A DNA stretch of 64,000 nucleotides, from positions 3,098,501 to 3,162,500 of the forward strand of contig NZ_CP061177.1 of assembly GCF_017355405.1 (NCBI RefSeq), read 5' to 3'. Each line of letters begins with the position of its first letter. Positions within the stretch are counted from its first letter, which is position 1. This document shows positions 10,501-18,775 of this stretch, one piece after another. The DNA comes from Roseomonas haemaphysalidis. Its GTDB lineage: Bacteria; Pseudomonadota; Alphaproteobacteria; Acetobacterales; Acetobacteraceae. The notes under the pieces were generated by a model. It saw only the letters and a program-made list of their open reading frames with translations. It did no database searches and was not told where the DNA came from. The position numbers and the translations under genes are program-made.

Positions 10501-10604
10501 GCGGGGAGGAGGAAGGCGCGCTGCCGCTGCTGATCAAGCCCTGCCCGCAGGCGGTGCTGGCCCGGCGGCTGCGCCACATGCTCGACGCGCGCGAGTGGTC
10601 CTGA
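7548..10604 (+). CDS. Membrane hybrid sensor histidine kinase (sensor-GAF-PAS-HK-REC)
   Basis: About 1018 residues from the chosen ATG; upstream in-frame starts give a basic, low-quality N-terminus. Domains in order: membrane helix (~22-43), periplasmic sensor region (~45-285), second helix (~287-308), GAF-like (~325-510), PAS (~525-640), histidine kinase, and C-terminal receiver. The kinase H box is GSVAHDFNNLLAVI (H653), with N and G boxes NLAINARDAMPDGG, DTGSGM and GSGLGLA. The receiver has LLVEDE, the phospho-acceptor D949 in LLDVILP, and KP. The HDFNNLL H-box class is typical of alphaproteobacterial hybrid kinases. The OmpR-type regulator 134 bp downstream is a likely partner, directly or by phosphorelay. 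The ligand is unknown. Confidence 0.9.
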   Translation: MSVPAATPGHAAGEPAFSRRLGAVMLATMLAVLGGGVALSLAIDRQATEQQVLHATGVLAETIGAQAGALVGGLEQALLGINHLAGSGVSATTLAATMATRENVLPDGVVLAVVDSAANPVLATAAGRRRMAGLQSGVLARALGAMGPVPVGQLTYLPPIRSVAGSVLPLAERLEDGRIAVALLPLRLMEGFYARLGLGSGAAVALLDESGRLLSRMPPVPVEMVGEPLPRALPIAGLLARGEGWTGLYVSNADGIPRYTAMRPVPGQPLAVAVGVRDSEALAQWRRRAWLASSLTVLAILASGGGLLLVGREARRRLDAQASASARLELLARGSAGIAAMAELPALLGHVGRMARETLAVPYACIALHGAARDGGQHAVSLAPAGGWFRPHNAWHRAPDERHRLPPRPPGQQPAGEPPPALLSTLEQWATDPALAAAALGPRLFPAEPLAGLPARAAIALRDEQGRPLGVLAVARADDTGFSADDAAMLSQLGRMAGIAIRNRALIAGMQRAAEEASSARERIERLLESVSDGFIALDANWHITYANAAALRLVRRRHDRLVGRSLWDMYPVLVELEAFEQLQAVASLGQPREFEQHFAGAPGRWFQCYAFTAADGVAVFFRDVTETRHTQELMRASQRMEAVGQLTGSVAHDFNNLLAVIMGNAEMLEDTLDPADQENRHAAWLIRDAGDRGAALVRRLLAFASHQPQAVQVVVPETLLEGLLPLLRRSVGDKVRLLLTRHEALPRLLLDPGQAENALLNLAINARDAMPDGGTLTIALAPAELDEPELEGFPVARPGRFLRLSVTDTGSGMTPEVLARAAEPFFSTKADGRGSGLGLASVYSFVRQSGGVLRLESQPGEGTCVTMLLPADPAIPPAAPVPAELAPVPTPQHGGSEHVLLVEDEASLRHNLTQQLSRLGYHVTALACGPSAMAALRDGLRPDLMLLDVILPGGISGPRLAGLARQHVPDLPVLLMSGYALAAGGEEEGALPLLIKPCPQAVLARRLRHMLDAREWS

Positions 10605-10738
10605 AGCCCCGCGTTACAATTTACCCGCGAGGGTTGGTGGCGCGAACACGCTTTGCTATCTTTCCTTACATGGATACGCGGTCCACAACCTTAGCAGTCT
10701 CACAATCCCGTGGACCCAACCGTGGTGGCAGAACCGTG

Positions 10739-11509
10739 ATGGCTACGAGCACAATGGCAAGCGCCTTGGGCACGGCACCGATCCCGCAGCCCGCGCCGCA
10801 ACCCCCCGGCGGCACCGAGGCCGCCGCCCCCGCCCGCATTCCCGTGTTGCTGGTCGAGGACGACCGGGACCTCGCCGACACGTTGCGCCGCGCGCTGGAG
10901 CGCGACGGCTTTTCCGTGGAGATCGCGGGCAGCATCGGCGCCGCCCGCGCGCATCTGGGCGCCGCGCGCATCATCCTGGTGGACCTCGGCCTGCCGGACG
11001 GCAGCGGCCTCAGCATGGTGCGCGACCTGGCCGGCCGGCGCGACCGCGGCATCCTGATCCTCACCGGCCGTGCCACCGAGGTGGACCGCGTGCTGGGGCT
11101 GGAACTCGGCGCCGACGACGTGCTGACCAAGCCGTTTTCCATGCGCGAGATGACGGCGCGCATCCGCGCCGTGTTGCGGCGGCTGGACGAGCCGGACCGG
11201 GCCACCGATTCCGGCACGGAAGTCGCGGGCGTGCTGCTGGACCCGGCGCGCCAGCGCATCTGCGGCCCGCAGGGCGAGGGCCACCTGACCGGCGCCGAGG
11301 CCGGGCTGCTGGCCATGATGCTGGCCGCCCCCGACCGCATGGCGGACCGCGAGGTGGTGGCGCAGCAGGTGCTGGGCTACGCCCTGCAGCCGCAGCAGCG
11401 CGGCGTGGACCAGTTCGCGTCGTCGCTGCGGCAGAAGCTGCTGGAAGCTTCCGGCGGGCGCATCCGCGTCACCGCCGTGCGCGGCCGCGGCTACCGGCTG
11501 GTCTGGTAG
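10739..11509 (+). CDS. OmpR/PhoB-type response regulator
   Basis: A 256-residue regulator with a disordered Ala/Pro-rich leader (~1-35), a receiver domain (VLLVEDDRDLADTL; phospho-acceptor D82 in ILVDLGLPDG; TKPF near the end) and a C-terminal winged helix ending VTAVRGRGYRLVW, where the protein binds DNA. In-frame ATGs at 10670 and 10754 are alternative starts. It lies between the hybrid kinase and the HD-GYP gene, and the gap to the latter is only 9 bp. It therefore probably shares a transcript with the HD-GYP gene and takes its signal from the kinase. Confidence 0.9.
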   Translation: MATSTMASALGTAPIPQPAPQPPGGTEAAAPARIPVLLVEDDRDLADTLRRALERDGFSVEIAGSIGAARAHLGAARIILVDLGLPDGSGLSMVRDLAGRRDRGILILTGRATEVDRVLGLELGADDVLTKPFSMREMTARIRAVLRRLDEPDRATDSGTEVAGVLLDPARQRICGPQGEGHLTGAEAGLLAMMLAAPDRMADREVVAQQVLGYALQPQQRGVDQFASSLRQKLLEASGGRIRVTAVRGRGYRLVW

Positions 11510-11518
11510 GCCGCCACC

Positions 11519-12271
11519 ATGGACGGCATCGCCGCCGCCACCAGCACGCTGCCCGCTTCCGCCGCGCTGGGCGAGCCGGCCCTGGCCGCGGGCGCCGACC
11601 TGTCGCGCCAAAGCCTGCGCCTGCTGGCGGCCCTGCGCACGCACCATCCTGCCAGCGCCGACCATTCCATCCGCGTCGCCACCGTGCTGCTGGCCATGGC
11701 CAGCACCCCCGCCGCCCAGCTGGGCGAGCCGGCGCTGGTGGTCGCCGCCGGGCTGATGCACGACCTGGGCAAGCTGTTTCTCCCCGTGTCGCTGCTGGAT
11801 GCCGCGCGCGGCCTGACGGCCGAGGAAACCGTGGCCATGCGCGCCCACCCCGGCACCGGCGCCGAAACCCTGACTGCCCTGCGCTTTCCCGACGCGGTGG
11901 TGGCTGCGGCGCGTGACCACCATGAGCGCTGGCTGGGCGGCGGCTACCCCAGCGGCTGCCGCGGCATCACCCTGTCGCCGCTGTCGCGCGCCGTGTGCGT
12001 GGCGGATGCCTTCGTGGCCATGATCGAGCCCGGCCGCTCCTACCGCCCGCGCCTGACCGTGGCGCAGGCCTTGACGGAGGTGGAGGCCTGTTCCGGCACG
12101 CAGTTCGACCCCGGCTTCGCCGCCGTGCTGGTGCAGGGCCTCGGCCCCGCCTTTCAGCAGGAGCTGGGGCTGGACGCCGCCCCCGGCCGCTGGCAGCCGC
12201 GCGAGCGTGCCGGCCTGCTGTTGTCGCACCGGCTGGAGCACGCGCTCGGCCTGCCGCCCTGCCCCTGGTAG
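11519..12271 (+). CDS. HD-GYP domain protein (cyclic di-GMP phosphodiesterase family, divergent)
   Basis: A 250-residue single-domain HD-GYP protein with no membrane helix. The expected metal ligands are present: H49, H81-D82 (HDLGK), H110, H134-H135 (HHER) and D163. The GYP signature is present (GGGYPSG). Several usually conserved neighbours are changed: the DG of HHExxDGxGYP is LG, the second Asp of DvfDAL is Val, and RPYR is RSYR. It may be an active phosphodiesterase with altered specificity or a weak enzyme. It starts 9 bp after the response regulator gene, so the pair links phosphorelay to cyclic di-GMP. Confidence 0.85.
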   Translation: MDGIAAATSTLPASAALGEPALAAGADLSRQSLRLLAALRTHHPASADHSIRVATVLLAMASTPAAQLGEPALVVAAGLMHDLGKLFLPVSLLDAARGLTAEETVAMRAHPGTGAETLTALRFPDAVVAAARDHHERWLGGGYPSGCRGITLSPLSRAVCVADAFVAMIEPGRSYRPRLTVAQALTEVEACSGTQFDPGFAAVLVQGLGPAFQQELGLDAAPGRWQPRERAGLLLSHRLEHALGLPPCPW

Positions 12272-12334
12272 CTTGCCACCCGGCCGCGCGCGCCGCACCC
12301 TGCGCCCCAGGGATACAACAGGGGAAACGGCCAC

Positions 12335-13090
12335 ATGGCTGAATCGAAGATCGCCGTCGTCACCGGCGCCGGCAGCGGCGTCGGCCGCGCCACCGCGCTG
12401 GCGCTGCTGGGCGCGGGCTGGAGCGTCGCGCTGGCCGGCCGCCGCGCCGACGCGCTGGCCGCCACGGCGGAGGCCGCCGGCGAGGCCGGGGCGCGCTGCC
12501 TGCCGGTGGCGACCGACGTGGCGGACGCCGCTTCCGTCGCCGCGCTGTTCGCCGCCGTGGCGCAGAAGTGGGGCCGCGTGGACCTGTTGTTCAACAACGC
12601 CGGGCGCGGCAGCCCTCCCGTGGATTTCGACGAGATCACCGCCGAGGACTGGCGCGGCACGGTGGATGCCAACCTCAACGGCGCCTTCTTCTGCGCGCAG
12701 TCGGCCTTTCGCATGATGAAGCACCAGTCGCCGCGCGGCGGGCGCATCATCAACAACGGCTCCATCAGCGCGCATGTGCCGCGCCCACGCTCGGCCCCCT
12801 ACACCGCCACCAAGCACGCCATCACCGGACTGACGCGTTCCATCAGCCTGGACGGCCGGCCGTGGGACATCGCCTGCGGGCAGATCGACATCGGCAACGC
12901 CGCCACCGAGATGACCGAGCGCATGACCCAGGGCGTGCTGCAGCCGGACGGCTCCACCCGCGTGGAGCCGCGCATGGACGTGCGCCACGTGGCCGAGGCG
13001 GTGCTGCACATGGCGTCCATGCCGCTGGATGCCAACGTGCAGTTCATGACGGTGATGGCCACCGCGATGCCCTTTATCGGGCGCGGCTGA
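12335..13090 (+). CDS. SDR family NAD(P)-dependent oxidoreductase
   Basis: A 251-residue classical short-chain dehydrogenase. The Rossmann glycine motif is TGAGSGVG near the N-terminus, followed by NNAG, a catalytic Ser in the GSISAH segment and YTATK (Tyr/Lys). The ATG follows an AGGGGAA ribosome binding site. The substrate cannot be read from the sequence. The C-terminus ([12 protein letters not shown]) resembles uncharacterised alphaproteobacterial SDRs. It is 63 bp from the HD-GYP gene, so it may be part of that transcript or independent. Confidence 0.88.
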   Translation: MAESKIAVVTGAGSGVGRATALALLGAGWSVALAGRRADALAATAEAAGEAGARCLPVATDVADAASVAALFAAVAQKWGRVDLLFNNAGRGSPPVDFDEITAEDWRGTVDANLNGAFFCAQSAFRMMKHQSPRGGRIINNGSISAHVPRPRSAPYTATKHAITGLTRSISLDGRPWDIACGQIDIGNAATEMTERMTQGVLQPDGSTRVEPRMDVRHVAEAVLHMASMPLDANVQFMTVMATAMPFIGRG

Positions 13091-13130
13091 CCGGCACCGC
13101 CGGTTCCCGCCACCGCCCGCCGCAGAAAAC

Positions 13131-13169
13131 GCCCGCGGTGCCGCAAGCAAAGCCCAAGTCACCGCGGGC
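13131..13169. terminator. Hairpin after the SDR gene, possible terminator
   Basis: Perfect 10-base arms, GCCCGCGGTG (13131-13140) and CACCGCGGGC (13160-13169), separated by 19 bases. There is no T run, so termination is only possible. It lies between the SDR gene and the next promoter region. Confidence 0.4.
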
Positions 13170-13284
13170 CTGACGGCACCGCCGGCGCTTTCCAGGGATC
13201 GTCACGCAAACATTGGGCGCCTGCGCCGTTAGGTGTTCATTCGGCGGCATCAAAGCCGCCAAAGAACAACAACGGAGAAGACGC

Positions 13285-13791
13285 ATGCGATCCATGAAAA
13301 CGCTGGCGCTGTTTGCTGGTCTGCTTGCCGCTCCCGCAGCCTTCGCCCAGGGCACCACGCCGGCCCAGCCCGGCACGCCGGGCACCACCACCGCCCCCGC
13401 CATGCCCGCGCCCGGCACCAGCGGCGGCAACATGGGCACCGGCACCGGCAGCGGCATGGGGTCCGGTTCCAACATGGGCACCGGCAGCAGCATGGGGTCC
13501 GGCAGCAACATGGGCACGGGCAGCAACATGGGCACCGGCACCGCCGCCCCCGCCGCCACGCCCCGCGCCGAGGGCCCGCCGACCACCACCACCCCCGCCG
13601 CCGGCGCCAACAGCTTCACCGAGGGCCAGGCGCGCAGCCGCATCGAGGCCGCCGGCTACACGGACGTGCAGGGGCTGTCCAAGGACGACCAGGGCGTGTG
13701 GCGCGGCAAGGCGATGCGCAACGGCACCCAGTCCGACGTCGGCCTGGACTTCCGCGGCAATGTCGTGACCGGTAGCGGCGCGGCGCGCTGA
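13285..13791 (+). CDS. Secreted low-complexity Gly/Ser/Met-Thr repeat protein
   Basis: A 168-residue protein of unknown function. A clear signal peptide (MKTLALFAGLLAAPAAFAQ) indicates export. Residues ~45-95 are a tandem low-complexity tract built from NMGTGS, SMGSGS and similar units, followed by a Pro/Ala/Thr linker. The C-terminal ~55 residues (SFTEGQARSRIEAAGYTDVQGL... DVGLDFRGNVVTG) resemble small PepSY-like periplasmic modules; that is a resemblance, not a domain hit. The start was chosen for the signal peptide and the CGGAGAAG ribosome binding site. The next gene, also stress-like, follows after 29 bp. Confidence 0.8.
   Translation: MRSMKTLALFAGLLAAPAAFAQGTTPAQPGTPGTTTAPAMPAPGTSGGNMGTGTGSGMGSGSNMGTGSSMGSGSNMGTGSNMGTGTAAPAATPRAEGPPTTTTPAAGANSFTEGQARSRIEAAGYTDVQGLSKDDQGVWRGKAMRNGTQSDVGLDFRGNVVTGSGAAR
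13425..13540 (+). repeat. Tandem short repeats inside a coding gene
   Basis: Imperfect units of about 18-21 bases of the form AACATGGGCACCGGCAGC recur five to six times, encoding NMGTGS/SMGSGS. The tract is in frame with the gene at 13285 and is likely prone to copy-number change. Confidence 0.75.
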
Positions 13792-13820
13792 GCGGCAACG
13801 GACGCAGAAAAGGAAACGCC

Positions 13821-14480
13821 ATGAACCAGACCATCACCCGGATGTTCGACACCCGCGAGCATGCCCTGGCCGCCGTGCGCGACCTGGAAGCCGCCGGCTT
13901 TCCGCATGACCAGCTCGGCATCGTCGCCAGCAACGCGGACAACAGCGGCGTCACCCACACCGGCACGGCCGACCACGCCGTGCATTCCGAGACCGCCGAA
14001 GGCGCCAAGAGCGGCACCGGCATCGGCGCGACGCTGGGCACGCTGGTGGGCGGCGGCGCCGGCCTAGCGGCGGGCCTCGGCGCGCTGGCTATTCCTGGCA
14101 TCGGCCCCATTGTCGCGGCGGGCGCGCTGGTCGCGGCGCTGACCGGCGCGGGCGCCGGCGCGGTGGCGGGCGGCCTGGTGGGCAGCCTGACCGGTGCGGG
14201 CGTGTCGGAATCCGACGCGCATGTCTATGCGGAGGGCATGCGCCGCGGCGGCAGCCTGGTCACAGTCAGCGCGGACGACACCCGCCGGGCCGAGGCCGAG
14301 CGCATCCTGGACAGCCATGGCCCCGTGGACACGCGGGCGCGTGAAACCGATTACCGCGCCGGTGGCTGGAATGGCTACGACGAGGACAGCAGCATCGGCG
14401 CCACCCGCGATGGCGTGGCCACCGACCCGCTGGTGCCCGGCACCCCGCTGACCCGCCCGATCGGCGACCGCCAGATCTGA
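13821..14480 (+). CDS. General stress protein 17M/YflT-like domain protein
   Basis: A 219-residue protein. The N-terminus (ITRMFDTREHALAAVRDLEAAGFPHDQLGIVAS) matches the YflT-type fold found in general stress proteins. It is followed by a long Gly/Ala-rich hydrophobic stretch (~residues 70-130: GATLGTLVGGGAGLAAGLGALAIPGIGPIVAAGALVAALTG in pieces) that looks like a glycine-zipper membrane-associating segment, and a polar tail. A good ribosome binding site (AAGGAAA) precedes the ATG. It ends just before a strong terminator. The family is associated with stress and envelope roles, but the exact function is unknown. Confidence 0.8.
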   Translation: MNQTITRMFDTREHALAAVRDLEAAGFPHDQLGIVASNADNSGVTHTGTADHAVHSETAEGAKSGTGIGATLGTLVGGGAGLAAGLGALAIPGIGPIVAAGALVAALTGAGAGAVAGGLVGSLTGAGVSESDAHVYAEGMRRGGSLVTVSADDTRRAEAERILDSHGPVDTRARETDYRAGGWNGYDEDSSIGATRDGVATDPLVPGTPLTRPIGDRQI

Positions 14481-14500
14481 TCCGGCGGCTTCAACGGAAA

Positions 14501-14530
14501 AGCCCCGGCCTGACGGCCGGGGCTTTTTTC
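14501..14530. terminator. Strong bidirectional terminator between the YflT-like gene and ispB
   Basis: A perfect 10-base stem AGCCCCGGCC/GGCCGGGGCT with a TGAC loop, AA before it and TTTTTT after it. It lies between two convergent genes and can serve both directions. Confidence 0.9.
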
Positions 14531-14534
14531 GTTT

Positions 14535-15551
14535 CTACCGCGCGCGGGCGATGCAGAACTCGACCACATTGGCCAGCGCCTGCTTTTCTGGATTGTCGGG
14601 AAAGCCCGCCAGCGCCGCGATGGCGCGGTCGCCGTAGTCCCGCGCGCGGGCAATGGTGTCCTCGAAGGCGTGGTGGCGCTGCATCAGCTCCAGCGCCTGC
14701 GGCAGGTCCGCCTCGTCCTGCTGCCGCTCCTCCAGCACGCGCTTCCAGAAGCCGCGCTCCGCCTCGTCGCCGCGCGCGAAGGCCAGCAGCACGGGCAGGG
14801 TGATCTTGCCTTCGCGGAAGTCGTCGCCCACCGTCTTGCCCAGCGTTTCCTGCTTGGCGGAATAATCCAGCGCGTCGTCCACCAACTGAAAGGCGATGCC
14901 GAGGTTGCGGCCATAGGCGTCCAGCGCCTCGGCCTCCGCCTGCGGCCGGTCGGCCACCACGGCGCCGACGCGGGTGGCAGCGGCGAACAGCGCCGCCGTC
15001 TTGCCCTCGATCACGTCCAGATACTGTTCCTCGGTGGAGGAGGTATCGTTCTGGATGACCAGCTGCAGCACCTCGCCTTCCGCGATGGTGGCGCTGGCGC
15101 CGCACAGGATGCGCAGCACTTCCAGCGAGCCGTCCTCGACCATCAGCTCGAAGGAGCGGGCGAACAGGAAGTCGCCCACCAGGACGCTGGCCTGGTTGCC
15201 GAACACCGCGTTGGCGCTGGCGCGGCCGCGCCGCAGGTCGCTCTCGTCCACCACGTCGTCGTGCAGCAGCGTGGCGGTGTGGATGAACTCCACGCAGGCG
15301 GCCAGCCGCACGTGGCGGTCGCCGCGGTAGCCGCACATGCGGGCCGCCGCCAGCGTCAGCAGCGGCCGCAGCCGCTTGCCGCCCGCCGCGATCAGATGCG
15401 CCGCCAGTTGCGGGATCAGCGCCACCGGGCTTTGCATGCGCTCCAGGATCTGCCGGTTGCAGGCGTCCAGGTCCTCGCGCACCAGCGCCACCAGGGCGGT
15501 CAGCGCGTCCTCGCTGTCGGGTGCGGGCGGCGTCTTCAGGGCGGGGGACAT
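14535..15551 (-). CDS. ispB: Polyprenyl (octaprenyl-type) diphosphate synthase
   Basis: A 338-residue trans-prenyltransferase that extends farnesyl diphosphate with isopentenyl diphosphate to make the ubiquinone side chain. The first Asp-rich motif is LLHDDVVDESD (D98-D99), the second is QLVDDALDY, and GGKRLRP is near residue 60. The start MSPALKTPPAP was chosen because the frame upstream has an unlikely composition. The final chain length (C40, C45 or C50) cannot be read from the sequence. It is convergent with the stress gene and divergent from trmN6. Confidence 0.93.
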   Translation of the reverse strand: MSPALKTPPAPDSEDALTALVALVREDLDACNRQILERMQSPVALIPQLAAHLIAAGGKRLRPLLTLAAARMCGYRGDRHVRLAACVEFIHTATLLHDDVVDESDLRRGRASANAVFGNQASVLVGDFLFARSFELMVEDGSLEVLRILCGASATIAEGEVLQLVIQNDTSSTEEQYLDVIEGKTAALFAAATRVGAVVADRPQAEAEALDAYGRNLGIAFQLVDDALDYSAKQETLGKTVGDDFREGKITLPVLLAFARGDEAERGFWKRVLEERQQDEADLPQALELMQRHHAFEDTIARARDYGDRAIAALAGFPDNPEKQALANVVEFCIARAR

Positions 15552-15705
15552 CACGCGGGGATTGACCTCTGGGCTGGCGGCCGCACCATAGCCACCGGGG
15601 TCCGCACCAGCAAGCCGAGCCCATTCCCCGCCGGAGCCAACCACCCTGCCCCCTTCCCCCACCGGCCCCGCCCGCTGGCGCCCGCCCGAACCCCCGCCGC
15701 CCCTG

Positions 15706-16452
15706 GTGCTGGACACCCTGACGGAAGACACGCTGCTCGGCGGCCGCGTGCGCCTGCTGCAACCGCGCACCGGCCTGCGCGCCGGGCTGGACGCGGTGCT
15801 GCTGGCCGCTGCCATTCCCGCCCGCCCCGGCCAATGCGTGCTGGAAGGCGGCTGCGGCACCGGCGCCGTGTTCCTGTCCCTGATGGCGCGCGTGCCGGAG
15901 CTGCGCGTGGTGGCCGTAGAGCGCGAGCCGGCGCTCGCCGCCCTGGCCCGGGACAACGCAGGGCGCAACGGCTGGGCCGACCGGGTGGAGGTGCTGCAGG
16001 GCGACATCGCCGACCCGGCCCTGCTGGCCGGCCGCCGCTTCGACCACGGCTTCGCCAACCCGCCCTACTGGCCCGGCGGCACCCTGCCCCCCGGCCGGCT
16101 GCGCCGCGCCGCGACGCATGAGGACCACGGCCCGCCCCTGGCCGACTGGGCGCGGGCGCTGGCCGCCCCGCTGGCGCATCGCGGCAGCGTCACCTTCGTG
16201 CTCCCCGCGTCCCGCTTCGCCGAGGCCGCCTCGGCCCTGCATGGCGCGCAATGCGGCGGCGTGGCGCTGCTGCCGCTGTGGCCGCGCGCCGGCCAGCCCG
16301 CCCGCCGCGTGCTGGTGCAGGCCCGGCTGCGCGGCCGCCAGCCGGACTGGCTGTCCCCCGGGCTGGTGCTGCACGAGGAGGGCGGCTGGACGGCGGCGGC
16401 CAACGCCGTGCTGCGGGACGGCGCCGCCCTGCCGCCGCGCCAGCCCGGCTGA
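15706..16452 (+). CDS. trmN6: tRNA1(Val) (adenine-N6)-methyltransferase
   Basis: A 248-residue class I SAM methyltransferase that modifies A37 of tRNA1-Val. It opens with the family hallmark LTEDTLLGGRVRLLQPRTGLRAGLDAVLLAAA. The SAM loop VLEGGCGTGAV and the NPPYW base-flipping motif follow. The first usable start is a GTG; no in-frame ATG is visible upstream, so the start is uncertain by some residues. It is divergent from ispB, a common arrangement in alphaproteobacteria. The C-terminus holds the usual basic, aromatic tail. Confidence 0.88.
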   Translation: MLDTLTEDTLLGGRVRLLQPRTGLRAGLDAVLLAAAIPARPGQCVLEGGCGTGAVFLSLMARVPELRVVAVEREPALAALARDNAGRNGWADRVEVLQGDIADPALLAGRRFDHGFANPPYWPGGTLPPGRLRRAATHEDHGPPLADWARALAAPLAHRGSVTFVLPASRFAEAASALHGAQCGGVALLPLWPRAGQPARRVLVQARLRGRQPDWLSPGLVLHEEGGWTAAANAVLRDGAALPPRQPG

Positions 16453-16516
16453 GCGGCACCTTCGCGCCCGCAGCATCGTTGCGCCGGCCTGGGCTGTGCT
16501 TTACCACCACCCCCGC

Positions 16517-18775
16517 ATGTCCTCCCTTTCCGCCGACCCGGATGCCCTGCTGCAACTGGCCGACCGCCAAAGGCAGGCGCGCGACTTCCTGGCCGCCGCC
16601 GAATCCTACCGCGCCTTCACGGAGCTGCGGCCCGATGCCTGGGGCATCCGCGTGCAGCAGGGCCACTGCCTCAAGGAAGCCGGCCGCGTGGCCGAGGCCC
16701 TGAGCTGCTACCGCGACGCCGAGGCTGCGGCCCCCGACGACGCCGACCTGCAACTGCAGATCGGCCACGCGCAGAAGATGCTGGGCCGCTGGCGCGATGC
16801 CGCCCGCAGCTACGCCCGCGCCCTGGCGCTCGCCCCCGGCAACGACGACGCCCGGCGCGAAGCGGACAGCACCGCCGAATGGAGAAGCGGCCCGGAGATC
16901 GAGGCCGCCGACCGCGCCGCCCTCGGCCTGCCGCCCGGCGAGGCGGAGGACGGGAGCGAGCCGGAGGCGCCGGACACCCTGTCCGTGGTGTTCGACATCA
17001 CGGACCTGCTGCACTTCTTCGCGGCCCAGCGCACCCCGACCGGCATCCAGCGCGTGCAGCTCGGCATCGTATCCCGCGCCCTGCGCGCCGCGACGCCCGG
17101 CATGGCGCTGTCGCTGGCCATGTTCGACAGCCGCAGCCGCTGCTGGCGCGCCGTCGGCGCCCCCGGCTTTCTGCGCCTGTGTGCCCTGTCGGCCGAAGGG
17201 TCGGACGCCGCGGACCCGGCCTGGACCGCGCTGCGCGATGCCCTGCGCCGGCAGATCAACGGCCGTCCGCCCCTGCGCTTCCGGCAGGACGCGCTCCTGG
17301 TCAACCTCGGCAATTCCTGGTCCATGCCGGACTACTTCCGCGCGCTGCGCATCGCGGCGCGGGAAAGCGGGCTGCGCTACGTGCCCTTCGTGCACGACTG
17401 CGTGCCGCTGATCGTGCCGGAGCATTGCCTGGCCGATCTGGTGCGCAACTACGCCCGCTGGTTCGGCGGCGTCGGCCTGCACGCCCACGGCATCCTGTGC
17501 AACTCCGAGAACACCCGCCGCGACGTGGAGCGCCACCTGCGCGCCCTGCTGCCCGAAGGCCCCCTGCCCCCCGCCTTCGTGGTGCGCCTGGATGCCGACC
17601 CCCGCGCCCTGCTGCCGGCTGCCACCGCCGATGCGCCCCTGCCGCCCGCGCTGCGGGAGGACGAGCCCTTCGCGTTGTTCGTCGCCACGCTGGAAAGCCG
17701 CAAGAACCACCTGCTGGTGTTTTCCGCCTGGCTGAACCTGCTGCGCCGCCTGGGGCCGGACGCGGTGCCCCGGCTGGTGTGCGTCGGCAAGCCGGGCTGG
17801 CACGCGGAAGCCGCCCTCGGCCTGCTGCGCGGCGCGCCGGAGCTGAAGCGCCACGTGCTGTTGCTGCACGACGTGTCGGACGCGGCGCTGGACGCGCTGT
17901 ACCGCCGCGCGCAGTTCACCGTCTACAACAGCCACTATGAGGGCTGGGGCCTGCCCATCACGGAAGCCTTCGCGCATGGCCGCATTGTCGTCACGCCGCG
18001 CCATTCCGCGCTGGTGGAGGCGGGTGGCGAGGCCGCGCTGTACTTCACCCCGCAATCCCTGCCAGAGCTGACCGCGCTGCTGGAACGCGTGATGCTGGAC
18101 GGCCCCTTCCGCGCGGAACAGGAAGCCGTGGTGCGCCAGAAGGGCCGCCCCCGTTCCTGGGACGCGGTCAAGGACGAGGCGCTGGACGCCATCGCCGCCC
18201 TGGCCGCGCGCCCCGCCACCCCCGCCGCCCCGCCGCCGCTGCGCCCCGGCCACCGCTACAGCTTCGCCCATGGCGAGGCGACGGAACCGCGGCTCGACCC
18301 CGTGATGGCCGACCTGGTGCGCCACGGCACCGGCTGGTTTCCGCTCGACGACTGGGGCGTGTCCGCCGCCGCCGACCTGTCCACCCTGCGCCTGCCGCTG
18401 CCCGATGCCGCCCCCGCCGCCCCGCTGCGGCTGTACCTGGAAATGCAGGCGCCCCGCGCCGCCATGCCCGGCGGCACCATGGACATCCTGCTGCGCGCCG
18501 GCGCGCCAGGCGGGCCGGTCACCAGCTTCGCCGTTCCGTTGGAATGGGGCGAGGCCGCCACCTGCGTGTTCGACCTGCCCGCCATCGCCGGCCCCGTGCT
18601 GCAGGTGGAGATCGACAGCGGCGAGGGCGTGCGCGCCCTGCAGCATGGCGAGGCCCGGCTGCTCGGCGTCGGCCTGCGCGGCTTCATGCTGTGCCGCCAG
18701 GACGACCACCTGTCCCGCATCGCCTTTCTGGAGGCGCAGAGCCTGTCCAGCGTCATTCCGGAGCCCACGCCGTGA
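16517..18775 (+). CDS. TPR-containing glycosyltransferase (GT4 type)
   Basis: A 752-residue protein. Residues ~1-115 form two to three TPR helices (ALLQLADRQRQARDFLAAAESY, WGIRVQQGHCLKEAGRVAEAL, LQLQIGHAQKMLGRWRDAARSY). Residues ~150-560 are a GT-B glycosyltransferase group 1 region (FVATLESRKNHLLVFSAWL, YNSHYEGWGLPITEAFAHG, PRHSALVEAGGEAALYF). The last ~180 residues are a separate beta-rich region of unknown role. It overlaps the next gene (a UDP-glucuronate epimerase) as GTGA, so it likely transfers a sugar from an epimerised donor in surface polysaccharide synthesis. The donor and acceptor are unknown. Confidence 0.88.
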   Translation: MSSLSADPDALLQLADRQRQARDFLAAAESYRAFTELRPDAWGIRVQQGHCLKEAGRVAEALSCYRDAEAAAPDDADLQLQIGHAQKMLGRWRDAARSYARALALAPGNDDARREADSTAEWRSGPEIEAADRAALGLPPGEAEDGSEPEAPDTLSVVFDITDLLHFFAAQRTPTGIQRVQLGIVSRALRAATPGMALSLAMFDSRSRCWRAVGAPGFLRLCALSAEGSDAADPAWTALRDALRRQINGRPPLRFRQDALLVNLGNSWSMPDYFRALRIAARESGLRYVPFVHDCVPLIVPEHCLADLVRNYARWFGGVGLHAHGILCNSENTRRDVERHLRALLPEGPLPPAFVVRLDADPRALLPAATADAPLPPALREDEPFALFVATLESRKNHLLVFSAWLNLLRRLGPDAVPRLVCVGKPGWHAEAALGLLRGAPELKRHVLLLHDVSDAALDALYRRAQFTVYNSHYEGWGLPITEAFAHGRIVVTPRHSALVEAGGEAALYFTPQSLPELTALLERVMLDGPFRAEQEAVVRQKGRPRSWDAVKDEALDAIAALAARPATPAAPPPLRPGHRYSFAHGEATEPRLDPVMADLVRHGTGWFPLDDWGVSAAADLSTLRLPLPDAAPAAPLRLYLEMQAPRAAMPGGTMDILLRAGAPGGPVTSFAVPLEWGEAATCVFDLPAIAGPVLQVEIDSGEGVRALQHGEARLLGVGLRGFMLCRQDDHLSRIAFLEAQSLSSVIPEPTP

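Noticed and set aside
13425..13540. Possible CRISPR-like repeat array
   Set aside because: Repeats are short, contiguous and in frame with a coding gene; no spacers.
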